The position numbers and the translations under genes are program-made. DNA of 64,000 nucleotides from Chamaecrista fasciculata (taxonomy: Eukaryota; Streptophyta; Magnoliopsida; Fabales; Fabaceae), in contig QANZ01017797.1 in the NCBI GenBank assembly GCA_003254925.1, positions 282,569 to 346,568 on the forward strand, read 5' to 3'. The notes under the pieces are model-generated. The model saw only the letters and a program-made list of their open reading frames with translations, was not told the origin of the DNA and did no database searches. Position 1 is the first letter of the stretch. Each line of letters begins with the position of its first letter. This document shows positions 20,810 to 33,046 of the stretch, piece after piece.

Positions 20810-23030
20810 TATTAGATATGGTCCGATCTATGATGAGTCAAGCTGATCTTCCACCATCCTTTTGGGGGCATGCTCTAGAAACTGCTGCGTTCACACTTAA
20901 CCGTGTTCCGTCTAAGGCAGTTGAGAAGACACCATATGAGATATGGACTGGGAAGAGGCCCAGTTTGTCTTACCTGGGGATGTGAAGTTTATGTTAAGCA
21001 ACAGCCTAACGATAAACTGTCTCCCAAATCTCTAAAGTGTTTGTTTGTGGGATACCCCAAGGAAACAAGGGGGTATTATGTTTACTACTCATCTGACAAC
21101 AAAGTGTTTGTAGTCAGAAATGGATTCTTTTTAGAAAATGATTTTGTCTCCAAAAGAGACAGTGGGAGTAAGATAGATCTTGAAGAGGTTCAAGATCCAT
21201 AAGACACTCTAGAGGCGTAGACGGAAACTAGAGAAGAGCCACAAGACGTTGCGGAAGCTCCTCTAGTAGCACAAGGACCACAGAGGTCTGATAGAACACA
21301 TTCTCAACCTCAAAGATATGGATTTTTGATGACTGAGAACAAGGATGTGTTGCTCATGAAGCGTGGTGAGCCTACCACCTATCAAGAAGCTATTGTGGGT
21401 CCCAACTCTGAAAAATGGGTTGAAGCCATGAAGGCAGAGCTGCAATCCATGTACGACAATAAGGTATGGACCTTAGTCGATCCACCTGAAGGTGTAAAAG
21501 CCGTAGGGTGCAAGTGGGTTTTCAAAGAGAAAACCGAAGTGGATGGCAACGTTAATGTCTTTAAGGCGAGGCTAGTTGCAAAGGGGTTCACTCAAGGTCA
21601 TGGTATTGACTATGATGAAACGTTTTCCCCAGTTGCAATGCCCAAGTCCATTAGGATCCTCCTTTCCATAGCCGCATATTATGATTATGAGATATGGCAA
21701 ATGGATGTCAAAACAGCATTCCTCAATGGAAGGTTGCCCGAAGATGTGTACATGACACAACCTGAGGGGTTTGTATGTCCAGAGGAACCAGAGAAGGTGT
21801 GCAAACTTCAGAGATCCATTTATGGATTGAATCAAGCATCACGAAGTTGGAATCATCGTTTTGATGAGGTAGTCAAAGAGTTTGGCTTCTTGCAAAACCC
21901 TGATGAGCCTTGTGTTTACAAGAAGGTTAGTGGAAGCATGATTGTGTTCTTGGTGCTTTATGTCGATGACATATTGCTCATTGGAAATGATGTCCCTACC
22001 TTGGAGATTGTGAAATCTTGGTTGGGAAAATCATTCTCGATGAAGGACTTAGGAGAAGCTGCTTACATTCTAGGCATCAAGATCTATAGAGATAGATCTC
22101 GAAGGCTTCTTGGATTAAGTCAGAGTACATACTTGGATAAGGTACTGAAGCGGTTCAGTATGCAGGATTCCAAGAAGGGATTCATACCGATGAATCATGG
22201 TTTAGTCCTGAGCAAGAATCAGTGTCCCAAGACACTTGATGAGCGAGGGCGCATGAGTGGCATCCCTTATGCTTTGGCAATAGGATCCATCAGGTATGTC
22301 ATGTTGTGTACTCGATCAGATGTGTCGTTTGCCCTGAATATGACGAGCCGGTTCCAACAAGACCCTGGTGAGGATCATTGGACCGCTGTCAAAAACATCC
22401 TTAAGTACTTGAGAAGGACTAAGGATGAATTCTTGGTTTATGGTGGAACTGATGAAGAGCTATGTGTAATTGGTTACACAGATGCCAGTTTCCAAACCGA
22501 CCCAGATGATTTTAAATCGCAGTCTGGATACGTGTTTCTCCTGAACGGTGGCAGCGTGAGTTGGAAAGGTTCCAAGCAGAGCACGATTGCTGATTCTACA
22601 ATGAAGGTTGAGTATATAGCGGTATCAAAGCTTGTTTGAAGGAGTTCTGCCGTAGAGGGGGTTCTCGCAGTGTGACCTGTGACGAAGTGTTGACTCTTAC
22701 CCCTTGCGGTCCCGGTGATAGGGTTGGTCTCGTGGAGACGCAGACCGTAAAACTAGTGTCTGAGGTGCGCTTGGTGGTCACCCTGTGGAGACAGGAACGA
22801 CACCAGGTGGGATTTGATCCCCACTGTTTTCCAACAGTGGTATCAAAAGATCAAACATATACTCAGACGTTATCACCTTGTTAGAGAGATGATTGACAGA
22901 GGTGATGTCAAGATATGTAAAGTAGCATGCGAGGATAATGTTGCCGATCCTCTTACGAAACCTCTTGCGCGGGTCATACATGAACGCCATGTAACGTCGA
23001 TGGGGATTAGATGCATTGATCAGTGTACCT
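20810..23030 (+). pseudogene. Copia pol remnant: integrase end, reverse transcriptase, RNase H
   Basis: 20810-21199 reads as the integrase C-terminal part (ADLPPSFWGHALETA; GCEVYVKQQPNDKLSPKSLK). 21326-22635 is the reverse transcriptase with KWVFKEKTEVDGN, KARLVAKGFTQGHGIDY, WQMDVKTAFLNG and the catalytic box LYVDDILLIGN, then the RNase H start (VIGYTDASFQTDP). The RNase H end (HILRRYHLVREMIDRGDVKI; DNVADPLTKPLA) is at about 22850-22980. A segment of foreign look (about 22650-22855) lies within the RNase H region. This is a fossil polyprotein with several breaks. Confidence 0.88.
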
Positions 23031-23079
23031 AGTGTAGGAACAGTTTGATTGATGATTGTACCTAGTGCAAGTGGGAGTT

Positions 23080-25216
23080 TGATGGAGATTGTGCCCTAGG
23101 GCCAATCGTTTTATATGTATGAACATATTGTTTGACTGATTTATGGATGATAAATTATGTCGTTATCATATTATTAGCATGTTTACTATGATAACAATCC
23201 TTGATTAATTATGTGATAATTATTCTAAACTGTCCCTGGTCGATTATTCACGTGGGAACGTGAATGAACTAAGACCAGCATGACTTCGGTGTATAGAGAT
23301 ACACGCATGTGATGCTTCACGAGAGTCATGGTGCAATTATGTAATGGGTTACAAGTTTTTGGACCGACCCGGAGAGTCCTGCATGGGTTTAATCATGAGC
23401 TAGTCTCTCCTGTACACCTGTTACGATGCCCTTAGACCTGAGGTCTTGACTATTCCGGCGTTGTAGATGATGAACTTTGGCCTAGTCCAACGTTGCCCGT
23501 AACAGGGTAGCCATACAGGCTAGGTACGGGTTTAGTTGTTTGCCGTGCAGAGGAATGTGGTTGACCAAGAAGGAATTTTGTCCCTCATTAAGTTGAGAGA
23601 TATTTGACTGGGCCCCTCGATGAGTCTGTCCAAGGAATGTGTGACCACAAAGGGTAATGAGACTAACTCAAGGAATCGAGAAAGTTATGGTTTGGATTAC
23701 AAGGATGATTTTCCCATGCCTCATCCATGACCGAGATATCGTGTGACAATAGGGATTATGACAAGGTGGTACTAAGGTTAAGTCATTTATGTTAAAACGA
23801 TAACTCACATGTTTTGGGTAGTCGTGATGGCTTGCTAGAGTCCTCTCTCGACTTGTGAGTCATAGAGATGGCTTGCTGCCAATTTCACATGAGGACTGCT
23901 GGGTCACACATGAGCAGGATCAAGATACTGTAATGGGACACGAATTAGGGTTTAATTCGTGAGTCACTTTAGTGACACAATTTAAGACATAGTTGAATGT
24001 CTTAGGACATGAAATCTTGTATTAAATAAAATCTACATTTGTGATATTTAAATTTGTTAGACAAGTTCAAATATATTAATTGTTAAATAGTTAATTTGAT
24101 TAATCTATTTACAATTGAATTCTTGTTTAAAATATTAGGAGATTATGAATTGACTAAGTCTCCTAAGAGTTAGGGGATTATTGATTTATTAAATTCTCTA
24201 ATATTGGATAACAAGATGAGGAGGTGGCGCCTCACTCTTGAATTAATTAATGAAATATGATTTTGTTAATTTGAATTCAAGATTTAAATTTGAATTCAAC
24301 ATTCAAATTTGAATTAAGATATTAGGGTAATATTTTAATTCAATTTGTTAAGGATATTAATAAGTTGGTTATAACTTCCTAAGAGATAGGATTGTTTTCT
24401 TATTTATGAAATTCCGATAAAGATAACAAGGAGGGTGGCACATTCTTGGAGAATCAAATGCAAGATTTGATCTTGCATTTTGAATTTCAAGAATGCATTT
24501 TGAATTTTAAGTTAAGATATTAATGTAATATTTTAATTAGGAATTCAAATCCTCTTGACTCATTCCAACCAATGGGAAGTGTGCTTTCAAGATTTGGATA
24601 TCAAGATATGATCTTGAAATTTAAATTAAGATTTCCTTTTAATCTTGAATTATAATATTAATGTAATTTTATAATCAAAATTTGGTGATTCCCTAAATTC
24701 TGGAGTGGGACTCTATAAAAGCCCACACAAGTCGCATAACCCTAGATGATGAAGAGGGAAAAGTCGCCTATCAAGTGTGAGAGGAAAAATTCGACCTAAC
24801 CCTAATCCTAGGGCTAAGAGGCGATTTGGGTGTGAGAGAAAGAGAGAGAGGCGCCAAGAAAGTGGTTCTTGGTAGTGTGCTCATCTCTTGAGTTTTGTTT
24901 TGTGCGCCACTTTGGTTCTTGAATACTTCAAGAAGTGTTCTTGAAGTATCAAGATTTGTAGATTAGGTCCCATAATCTCTTGGAGAAGAGATTGGAGGCG
25001 AGCACCTGAGTATCTTCCAAACTGTTCGTGTGGATCACCGGCAGAGGAAGGACACGAGTCTGTGGACTTCTTGGAATTGCGATTTTCAAAGCAACCATCT
25101 GATTTAGGTAAACGTCTTTTCTTTCTGGTATAAACACAAGTAGTGGATCCTTTGGAGGAGATTATAAAATTTTAATTTTACCTTTTCCACTTCGTTTTGC
25201 ACCATAACCTCCAACA
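23080..25216 (+). repeat. Right LTR of Copia element
   Basis: Begins TGATGGAGATTGTGCCCTAG directly after the purine tract AAGTGGGAGTT and ends CCTCCAACA. About 2.1 kb. The flank behind it is ctctt. Confidence 0.9.
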
Positions 25217-26750
25217 CTCTTAAAGTTGGAAAGGGCTCGATGACAGTGATGAAAGGGAAGCCAAGCGCCAGGCTATATTATCTTCAGGGGACTGTAATTG
25301 GGGGTGAGGTGTTTCCAACATTTATCAAGTGGAAGACAAAGGTAGAGAAACAAACAGGAAGGAAAGTGAGTTGCCTTAGGACTGATAATGGGTTGCAATG
25401 CTGCAATAAGGAGTTCAATGGGTTTTGCAACAGGGAAGGCATTGTAATACACCGCACGTGCACAGGAGCGCCACTGCAGACTAGTGTTGCAGAACAGATG
25501 AACAGGACGCTCTGTGAGAAAGCACGGAGCATGGTCTCACATGCAGGTGTGAGCAAGGACTTTTGGGCTGAGGCGATCAATACTGCTTGTTATTTGGTAA
25601 ATAGATCGTCATCCATGGAAATCGGGAATAAAACTCCTTTCGAGGTATGGTCCGGATCGTCTGTTGATTACAAGCACTTGAGAATGTTTGGGTGCCCAGC
25701 GTATGCTCAAGTGAAGGATGGCAAGTTTGAGCAGAGGGCAAGGAGGTACATATTTATAGGATATGCAACTGGAGTGAGTGGATACACGTTGTGGTGCATG
25801 GATCCTAAGTCTTTAGGGATATTGATCAGCAGGGATGTAACTTTCAATGAGTATGTTTCGTTGGACAAGCGAGAGGGGAAGGCGATAGCCAAGTTAGATC
25901 TCGGTGTGGGGGACCAAATGGAGCTAGTGATCGATAATGCTCCGAGCGCTCAGCCTAGTACCACTGAAGGGGAGCAGGTGCGAGACCTTTCTCATAACAC
26001 TGAGGTCTTAGAGGCACGGGAACAGATCGACGAGGATTTTGATATGAAGGATTTTGGAGAGCTAAGGAAGATTGCTTCTCATGTCAGGCTATCAAGGGAT
26101 CTTCTGCCGAAGTCAACAAGGGAGTTGGAGCAAGTATCAAGGGTTCAATACTTGAGCGCTGTGAATAGTGTTATGGACGTCATGGTAAAGGGTACGATGA
26201 AGGTTAGTTTAACCTTCGACAGGGCTAGCTTGGGGAGACCGCCCTCAGGGCGATCGATAGTTGGCGTGGACAGTACCAGGTGATACTAGGATGCTCGGGG
26301 GTGAGCGGCAAGGCAAGGAAGTGTTCGTGTTGAAGAAGGGAGTTCAAGTCTAGGGGAAGATTTGTAGTCTTCTAGGAGACATGTACGGGAATTCAAGTCA
26401 AGGGGAATATTTGTAAAGATTGTAATCTTAGTTGTTAAGATTTGGGATATCTTTGATAATCTTTTAAGGTGACTTGTATTTCAGTTAGTTAATATATTTT
26501 GGGATAGAATTCTTAGTGGCTAAGGAATTAATTACTTGGGCCTATTGGGCTTAGGTTAAGTAATCCTTGTGAATCTAGGGTTTGGGATGGCTATAAATAG
26601 ACTAGTAGCTAATGGTGGAGGTAAGACTTGAGAGGTGAATCATTTGTCAGGTTATTATAAACTCTTATTCTTTATAGTGAAATTCCTTGTTCTTGACAAA
26701 AATTTTAGAAATCTTCTGTTTAATAACTAATTTTAAAATTTGTTTTAAAA
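25217..26750 (+). mobile_element. Fragment of a second Ty1/Copia type (Tork/TNT1-like)
   Basis: Parts seen: an integrase-bearing coding region (25240-26283) and a probable 3' LTR starting TGTAAAGATTGTAATC at 26412, behind a purine-rich tract (CAAGGGGAATA). The LTR contains a TATA-like CTATAAATAG at about 26590; its end is not certain. The 5' part of the element was not found on the other side of the neighbouring Copia element. Fossil, incomplete. Confidence 0.75.
25240..26283 (+). pseudogene. Copia integrase fragment, TNT1-like
   Basis: 347 codons with TGRKVSCLRTDNGLQ (second catalytic Asp region of the integrase), TCTGAPLQTSVAEQMNRT (position of the third acidic residue), KDFWAEAINTACYLVNRS, FEVWSGSSVDYKHLRMFGCP and FIGYATGVSGYTLW. 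This is the usual order of the integrase core and C-terminal part in TNT1/Tork-type elements. A short DFDMKDFGELRKI stretch from the later pol region follows. Broken remnant of a polyprotein. Confidence 0.85.
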
Positions 26751-28194
26751 ATTTAAGAAACAGTAAAACTTGTTTAGAAACTTTGTTTGAAGGTATTACT
26801 CAACAAAGTAAATTAATTAGTTGTTGATCGAGGATGAATTAGGGACTTAACTCCATGAAAACTTATTCTTGGCTACTTGCAGACAAAACTAAATGAAAAT
26901 TTTCTCCATAAGGACCTAAACAAATTAATTTTAATTATGCCACCACATCTTTTTGAAAACAAGTTTTTAAAGTTCAGAATAAGTTTAGATATTTTTCTAT
27001 TTTTTTTTTAGTTTTAAAAATAATATTTAATTTTAGATTTTAAAATCAGATTTGGGAAAATAGGCTATCAAACAGATTTTTCTTTTGTTTTAGTGTTTTT
27101 GAAAATAAAATATATATTTTGAAATGCTGGAATCAAACACGCTTTGATATTTCACTGTTTTTTCCAAAGTTTTTAAAACTGGATCGGACAATGAACCAGC
27201 TGAAGTAGCGGTTCTAGATTCAATGGTTCAACCGGAGTGTGACCGTTTTTAAATTAATTAATTAATAAATAATAGACAACAAAATAGTGTGGCTTAGTGA
27301 TTCTTCACTTGGTCCCTTAACCATGTAGTGAAGGTTGAAATCCCACCTAAAAAGACTCTGTATTTCCTATTAAGTTGTTCAAGGATTGGGTTAAGATGGG
27401 TTTAAGGCGGTTTATTCATGTTTACTATTTCATTTGATAGGTTGAGTTAGATTGATTGGATTGAGTTAAAAAAAATAGTCGACTTAATCCAAATTAAACA
27501 GTGGCGGGTTAGGTTGGCAAGTAGGCTTATACTATTTTTTTATTTTTCATATATATTTTTAAAACTTGGTCCTCTTAAAGTTTTTTCCTTCAATTTAATC
27601 CTTCACAATTTGTTTTTGATGGACTAAATTGAAAATAAAAAATTATGAAAGGACCAAATTATAAAAATAATAATATTTGAGATATCGAAATATTTTTCAA
27701 CTAAATAGAAAATAAATTCTAGCTTTTACTTTTCACTTTACTGATGAGTTGTTTTGGATTGAGGGATTTAAAATCTTGAAACTCGTAACCTCAATCATAA
27801 CGGGCTCAAGTTATTTTAACCCAACCCAGAGCAATTGAACAGCCCTATGTGCTATTGGAGGCAATCATGTTGAAAGCAGTGTCGTTCACTAAATATAATG
27901 TAGAGACATCTCTGAGATAGGATTCGAACTTGAATTCACAAGACCAGCTTTTTCCACTAAATTCAACTATTGTTGGTACGGAATTATCAAATATAATGAT
28001 TTATTTATATATAAATTAAAAATCATTATTAAAAGAAATGTCTATCTTTTTCCCGTTAGAGGTTGTTAAAAAGAGCTATCTCACATCCCTAATTAATGTT
28101 AGGCCTTTGTTTCAAAATTTGTCTATGATCTCATTCACGTATTAAAAACTAGGTCAAAATCTTATTATGAGGCCAATTTCATTTTGGTCCTCAG
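26751..28194. other. Intergenic, AT-rich; possible SINE piece near 27291-27350
   Basis: No gene was recognised. At 27291-27350, TGGCTTAGTGA resembles a Pol III A-box and GGTTGAAATCC a B-box, 35-40 bp apart, which is the head structure of plant SINEs. No tail or TSD could be set. The rest is low-complexity AT-rich DNA. Confidence 0.3.
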
Positions 28195-28640
28195 TGTAAT
28201 ACCCGTAATAATTTTTCTGAAATTATTAATAAGTGGAAAGTTTTAATTTCAGGATTAATCAGGAACCAAGAAGCACAATATACGGAAGTGGAGAGTCCTA
28301 CTGTAAATATGTGGATAATTACTTAATTAGAATTATTAGAAAAAAGAGGGACTATAAACTGCGAAATTTAAAAGTTGCTTTAATTAAAGGAAAATTTAAG
28401 GAATGCACGGAAGAAGCTTAGGAAGTAATCATGAAACGTGGAGGGACTTAATTGTGAAATAAATTATATTGAAAGAGTACTTTAGTAAGGAATTAGAAAG
28501 ATTGTGGTGAAGAAATGAAATTTTCCGCAAAGTGATTAATTGGAATATAAATTGGGATGATCAAGATATCCCATCAAGATATTTCATTGCTTCTTCTGGA
28601 GTTCATTTTCACAGCAAACTAATTAATTTCCGATACATGT
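28195..28640 (+). repeat. Possible Ty3/Gypsy LTR remnant
   Basis: The start TGTAATACCCGTAATAATTT is typical of many plant Gypsy (chromovirus-type) LTRs, and phrases such as 'gagggacttaattgtgaaa' also occur in them. I could not find its other end, TSD or internal parts. Confidence 0.35.
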
Positions 28641-28959
28641 ATTATTGTAGAAACAATGCAGCTCATTTCATTATTAATGTGAAAGTTTGCATATATTAAG
28701 ACTCACAAAAGACTAGGTCCCAAAAGACAAAAAAGACAAAATATGAAGACTCACAAAAGTCATCAAGTCAATAAAATTGAGGTCGATTGTAGGGACGTGC
28801 ATTTATTTCTTGATGACTTTTCGAAACATTAACGTGCGTTGTTAATGTGTTTTATGATCACTGACCTTACTAACCTTGATTTCATTTACATACATACAAG
28901 GGTTCTGCTCCTTCTTCATTCATAGCCATTACCAGTTATACCATTCTGTTTGTGCAAAT
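28641..28959 (+). promoter_or_regulatory. Upstream region of the TNL gene
   Basis: About 320 bp between the LTR-like remnant and the start codon. It contains a repeat of 'gactcacaaaag' at about 28700 and 28746. No convincing TATA box or known cis-element was identified. Confidence 0.3.
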
Positions 28960-31900
28960 ATGAGTGTTGCTGTTTCTTCTTCCTCTAAGTTTGCCAGAAA
29001 GTATGATGTGTTCATCAGCTCGAACAGTGAAGACAGTACTTGTTCCAACTTCATCAGCCATCTTCATAGTGCTCTACGCAAAAAGGTCATAAAAACCTAC
29101 ATAGATAACAGGCTTCAACAAGGACATGACATCTCAAAATCACACATCCAAGCAATTCAAGATTCAAGAATATCTGTATTGGTGTTTTCAGAGAACTATG
29201 CCACCTCTAAATGGTGTTTGGATGAGTTGCTCCAAATCCTTCATTGCAGAAAATATATGGATCAGATTGTGATACCTGTCTTCTATAAAGTACACCCATC
29301 ACATGTTCTCAAGCAACAAAAAGGGTCTTACAACCAGGACAAGGTGAACAAATGGAGAGATGCACTTCTTGAAACTGCCAATTTAGTTGGTTGGGATTCT
29401 CAAGCTTATAGGTAACAGTTCATTCTTTTGAAATGATTAATTACTGAACCTTGACACTAATCTTCAAACTTAAGTACAGAGATATTTTATCCATGATTTC
29501 TTAATATAGAGAAATGTGGTACATACTCCAGTGGATTCAAAATCCTTCATATGTTAAATTTTTGTTATAATTTTATTTAATTGTTCCAATAGTACATATC
29601 CTAATCTCTATTCATTTAATGATACTTTATTTCTGTTTTCTTTATTCTTGTTAACATCTTAGAGAGGAATCGGAACTCATTCAAATCATCATCAATGATG
29701 TTATCCAAAAACTGAACCCTTGTCATCCTAGTGTGTTTGATGGACTGGTTGGAATTGATGAACAATGTGAGTGTATTCAATTGTTACTGAAAAAAGCCCC
29801 AATAATTGGACTTTGGGGCATGGGTGGCATTGGTAAGACAACCATGGCCAGAGTTGTATATCAAAAACTATACACCCAATATGACAGTTGTTGTTTCTTG
29901 AAAAATTTAAGAGAACAATCAGAAATGTATGGATTGAAATATGTACGTGATGTACTTTTCTCTGAGCTTAAAATGGGAAAAAACACCACAACTGAAGTTG
30001 CCAAGAGAAAGCTTAGTAATAAAAAAGTTCTCATTGTGCTTGATGACATCAATAGTTCACTGCAATTACAATATATGGATCAAGAACTTAATTGCTTGGG
30101 ACCACATAGTAGAGTCATCATAACAACAAGAAACAGAGATTTGCTTATTGGAAGAGTTAATGAAATTTACGAGGTCAAAGCATTGAACCATCAAGCATCA
30201 TTAAAACTTTTCAACATTAATGCCTTCAACAAAGAAAACTCGAATAAGGGATATAAAGAACTCTCAAAAAGGGTCATTGAGCTTGTCCAAGGCCTTCCTT
30301 TAGCTTTAATTGTCTATGGTTCATTTCTTCATTCTAAAACTCAAGAGGAATGGGAAAGTGCATTGAAGAAATTTGGAAAGTCGCCCTTTGGAATTATTCT
30401 AGATGTACTGAAGTTGAGTTTTAATGGATTAGATCATGAAGAGAAGGAAATATTTCTTGATATTGCATGCTTTTTCAAGGGAGAAACCAAAGAATATGTA
30501 AGAACACTCTTAGATAGCTTTGGTTTCAGTGCAATCATTGGTTTAAGAAACCTAGTTGATAGGGCTTTTATAACTATTGAAAACAATATTGTAAGGATGC
30601 CTGATTTAATACAAAAAATGGCTTGGGAAATTATTTATCGAGAGTCTCTTCGTGAACTTGGACAACGTAGCCGATTATGGGATCCTGAAGATGTTTGTTA
30701 TGTCTTGCATAATAACATGGTAAGACAGATATTTTCTTCCTATCCTTTTAATTTCTTCTCTTTTCATTTTTTGAAGAAATTTCAAACTTTATTAATTTAA
30801 TGTTATTTTGATTTCATTTTTATGTTAGGGAACTGATGCAGTTAAAGGCATTGTACTGGATGTATCTCAAGTTGAAGATATATACTTGATGCCCACCACT
30901 TTTAGATATATGCAACGTTTGAGATTTCTCAAATTTTATTATACTTCATCAAACAAGAGGTCCAATGTGAAACTTCCTTCTGGACTTGAGTCACTTCCTG
31001 ACAATCTAACTTATTTTCATTGGGATGGATATCCTTTGATGTCTCTGCCATCTGAGTTTTGTGCGGACAAACTTGTTGAATTTCATATGGAAGGAAGCCA
31101 TGTTAAATTCCTTTGGAATGGAATACAGGTATTTATATACTAATATATGTTTTAGTTTTCAACTTCATTAAAATATTAAGGCCTCCCCATGTAATTTCCA
31201 TTCTTCGATCTTTTACACTGTTGCAGGATTTGTTCAATCTGAGGAAAGTGTATCTCATTGACTCCAAACTATTGATTGAGCTGCCAGATTTTTCCAGAGC
31301 TCCTAAGCTTGAAATTATAGACCTTTCTTATTGTGAAAGTTTGAGTAGTGTTCATCCATCCATCTTCTATCTTCCCATGCTTGCTTCTTTGAATTTAGAA
31401 GGATGCAAAGGATTAAGAAGTCTGCAAAGTGAGATTCATTTAAAATCCTTGACAGACCTTCATGTTGCTAACTGCTTCAATCTCGAGGATTTCTCATTGT
31501 CATCTCAGAAAGTTGTAAGTTTAGATCATCAAACAAGTAAAATGACTGAAAATTTGCATTCTTTAAAGTTGAATGGCTATTTCTCAATGGTTCAACACTA
31601 AAGAGTACTCCCACAGTTACGTTGAGCTACACATCCTTTTTGATTCTTTACATTTGTTAGAAGAAACTATCTTAGATCATAGCTTTTATGAACAACAGTG
31701 TTGTACTATTCATAATTCTTTTTTCCAACAAGTACTACATACCTCAAACACTTCAACTTTGTTTCTTTGTCTCACTTAAGTATGTTAATTACTCCACTGC
31801 TAAATTTATTTTAGTATTTGTGAAGTACGTCTGATACTAAAATTAGTGAGAGAGAATATGAAAATTTTTTTAGCAAGGTTGATGACTTAGTCACTCTTTT

Positions 31901-32267
31901 ACAGGTGCTTCCAAGTTTGACAAGTATGAACCTTCGTGGCTGCACAAGTCTAACGATTTTGCCAGAATTTGTAGGGATCCCAAATCTTAAAAGACTAGAT
32001 CTTGAAGGGTGCACGGGATTGTTACAGCTTCCTCAATCTCTGTCAATTTGTACAGAGCTTGAATTTTTGAATTTGAGAAACTGCATTAGTCTTGTCAGTA
32101 TCCCAAACAGCTTATTTGGATTAACTTGTCTTGAATTTCTAAATCTTGCTGGCTGCTCAAAACTTCCACAATGCTTAGACTTTGACAATTGGAGGAGCTC
32201 ACTAGAAATGAGAGTGTATAACTTGTTCCATTATTATGGGAAGAACAAGAAGTTTAGGTTTTGGTAG
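28960..32267 (+). CDS. TIR-NB-ARC-LRR (TNL) immune receptor gene, about 819 residues
   Basis: Proposed exons: 28960-29411 (TIR), 29663-30719 (NB-ARC), 30829-31128, 31227-31514 and 31905-32267 (LRR). All introns are GT-AG and frames join. TNLs sense pathogen effectors in the cytoplasm or nucleus; the TIR domain then acts as an NADase. TIR: KYDVFISSNSEDS (usually YDVFLSFRGEDTR) and SKWCLDEL with the presumed catalytic Glu. NB-ARC: P-loop GMGGIGKTT (residues 203-211), kinase-2 LIVLDD (274-279), RNBS-B VIITTRNRD, GLPLAL (361-366), RNBS-D IFLDIACFFKG (414-424). The MHD motif reads MPD (463-465). LRRs are few and no C-JID follows, so the protein is shorter than usual. If the donor at 31515 is not used, exon 4 ends at a stop at 31601 (about 727 residues). 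An upstream in-frame ATG exists at 28876. Confidence 0.88.
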
Positions 32268-32847
32268 TCTTAGTTGCCTGATGGAATCAATAACTTGTTG
32301 AAATTAATCGGAGCTTTAAATAATGTTGTTTATTTTGTGTTCAGGAATCACAAATGGCTTGTATGAGTTGTACCATAGTATTTTGATAACTCTTTCTATT
32401 TTTACTTTCTTATTCTCTCATACTCTGCTCTTATTTATCATATATAGGCAAAATAAATATTTTGGTCCTTTTATTTTATTTGAAGTTTCAAAATTGTTTT
32501 GTCTTGTGTTCTTTTTCAAGTCTCAAGGGCTCTATTTTTTGTCAGAGCTTGTACTCTTCTTAGAACCTCAGAGGCCTCAAAAATAGCATCAATCAAGGAC
32601 GAACTGAAAATAAATCTTGAACTTTCTGCAAATTTACCAGCCCTCTGAACTTGGTCTGGTTATGAAATTTGGATTCCTTTAGTCATGGTTGTCATAGGAA
32701 GAGGACAACAAAAGTTAACATCAATCTGAGGTTTATCCATGACATCGAAAGATAGGTCAGATCAAGGACTACTAGACTACAAAATCCTTAACCTGCTACC
32801 TAAGTTTTCATTAATGGTGAACTGCTCATACAAATAATAAAACTTAC
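32268..32847. other. TNL 3' flank with a locally repeated segment
   Basis: About 32280-32470 resembles 35210-35400 and 36590-36790: 'gaatcaataacttgttg', 'ggataactctttctattttt' and 'ttatttatcatatataggca'-type phrases occur in the same order. The stretch is thus shared with the tandem block downstream of the TNL, pointing to duplication within a TNL cluster. No gene in it. Confidence 0.55.
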
Positions 32848-33046
32848 TCAGTCCAAAAAGGATTGTGTGCATGTCCATGTGCCAAGTTGATAATGTTATA
32901 AGGAATTCCTGAAGGCGTATTCCGTGCAGGCAGCAATCTGTCTGCAATATCTCTAGCCTTCTCAAGGAACACTTTCTCCCCTGAAAGATCATAAGCACTG
33001 AGATATGACTCCAGATTTTGGTGGAGAGACCAAAAATAGACAAGAT
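32848..33046 (-). pseudogene. Exon fragment of a GH47 alpha-1,2-mannosidase
   Basis: The minus strand reads [39 protein letters not shown] and [20 protein letters not shown]. This is the conserved region of class I (GH47) mannosidases, which trim N-glycans in ER and Golgi. It ends at a perfect donor-type GTAAGT (plus-strand 32842-32847), so an exon boundary is retained. The exons before and after were not found nearby, and the upstream part of the exon seems altered. A lone exon between TNL parts suggests a transposed or leftover piece. Confidence 0.7.

Larger units (their letters stand above)
18638..25216 (+). mobile_element. Broken Ty1/Copia element (same family as 45511-54981)
   Basis: Parts seen in order: left LTR, incomplete at its 5' side (18638-20746); integrase C-terminal region (20810-21199); reverse transcriptase and RNase H (21326-23030); polypurine tract (about 23066-23079); right LTR (23080-25216). 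Gag and protease were not found. The element is a fossil with several breaks. A 5-bp TSD cannot be read because the left end is incomplete. The LTRs are visibly more diverged from each other and from the other copies than those of the 55504-62183 element, so it is older, probably more than a million years. Confidence 0.88.

Noticed and set aside
27291-27350. tRNA gene
   Set aside because: Only box-like motifs; no cloverleaf, anticodon arm or acceptor stem could be formed.
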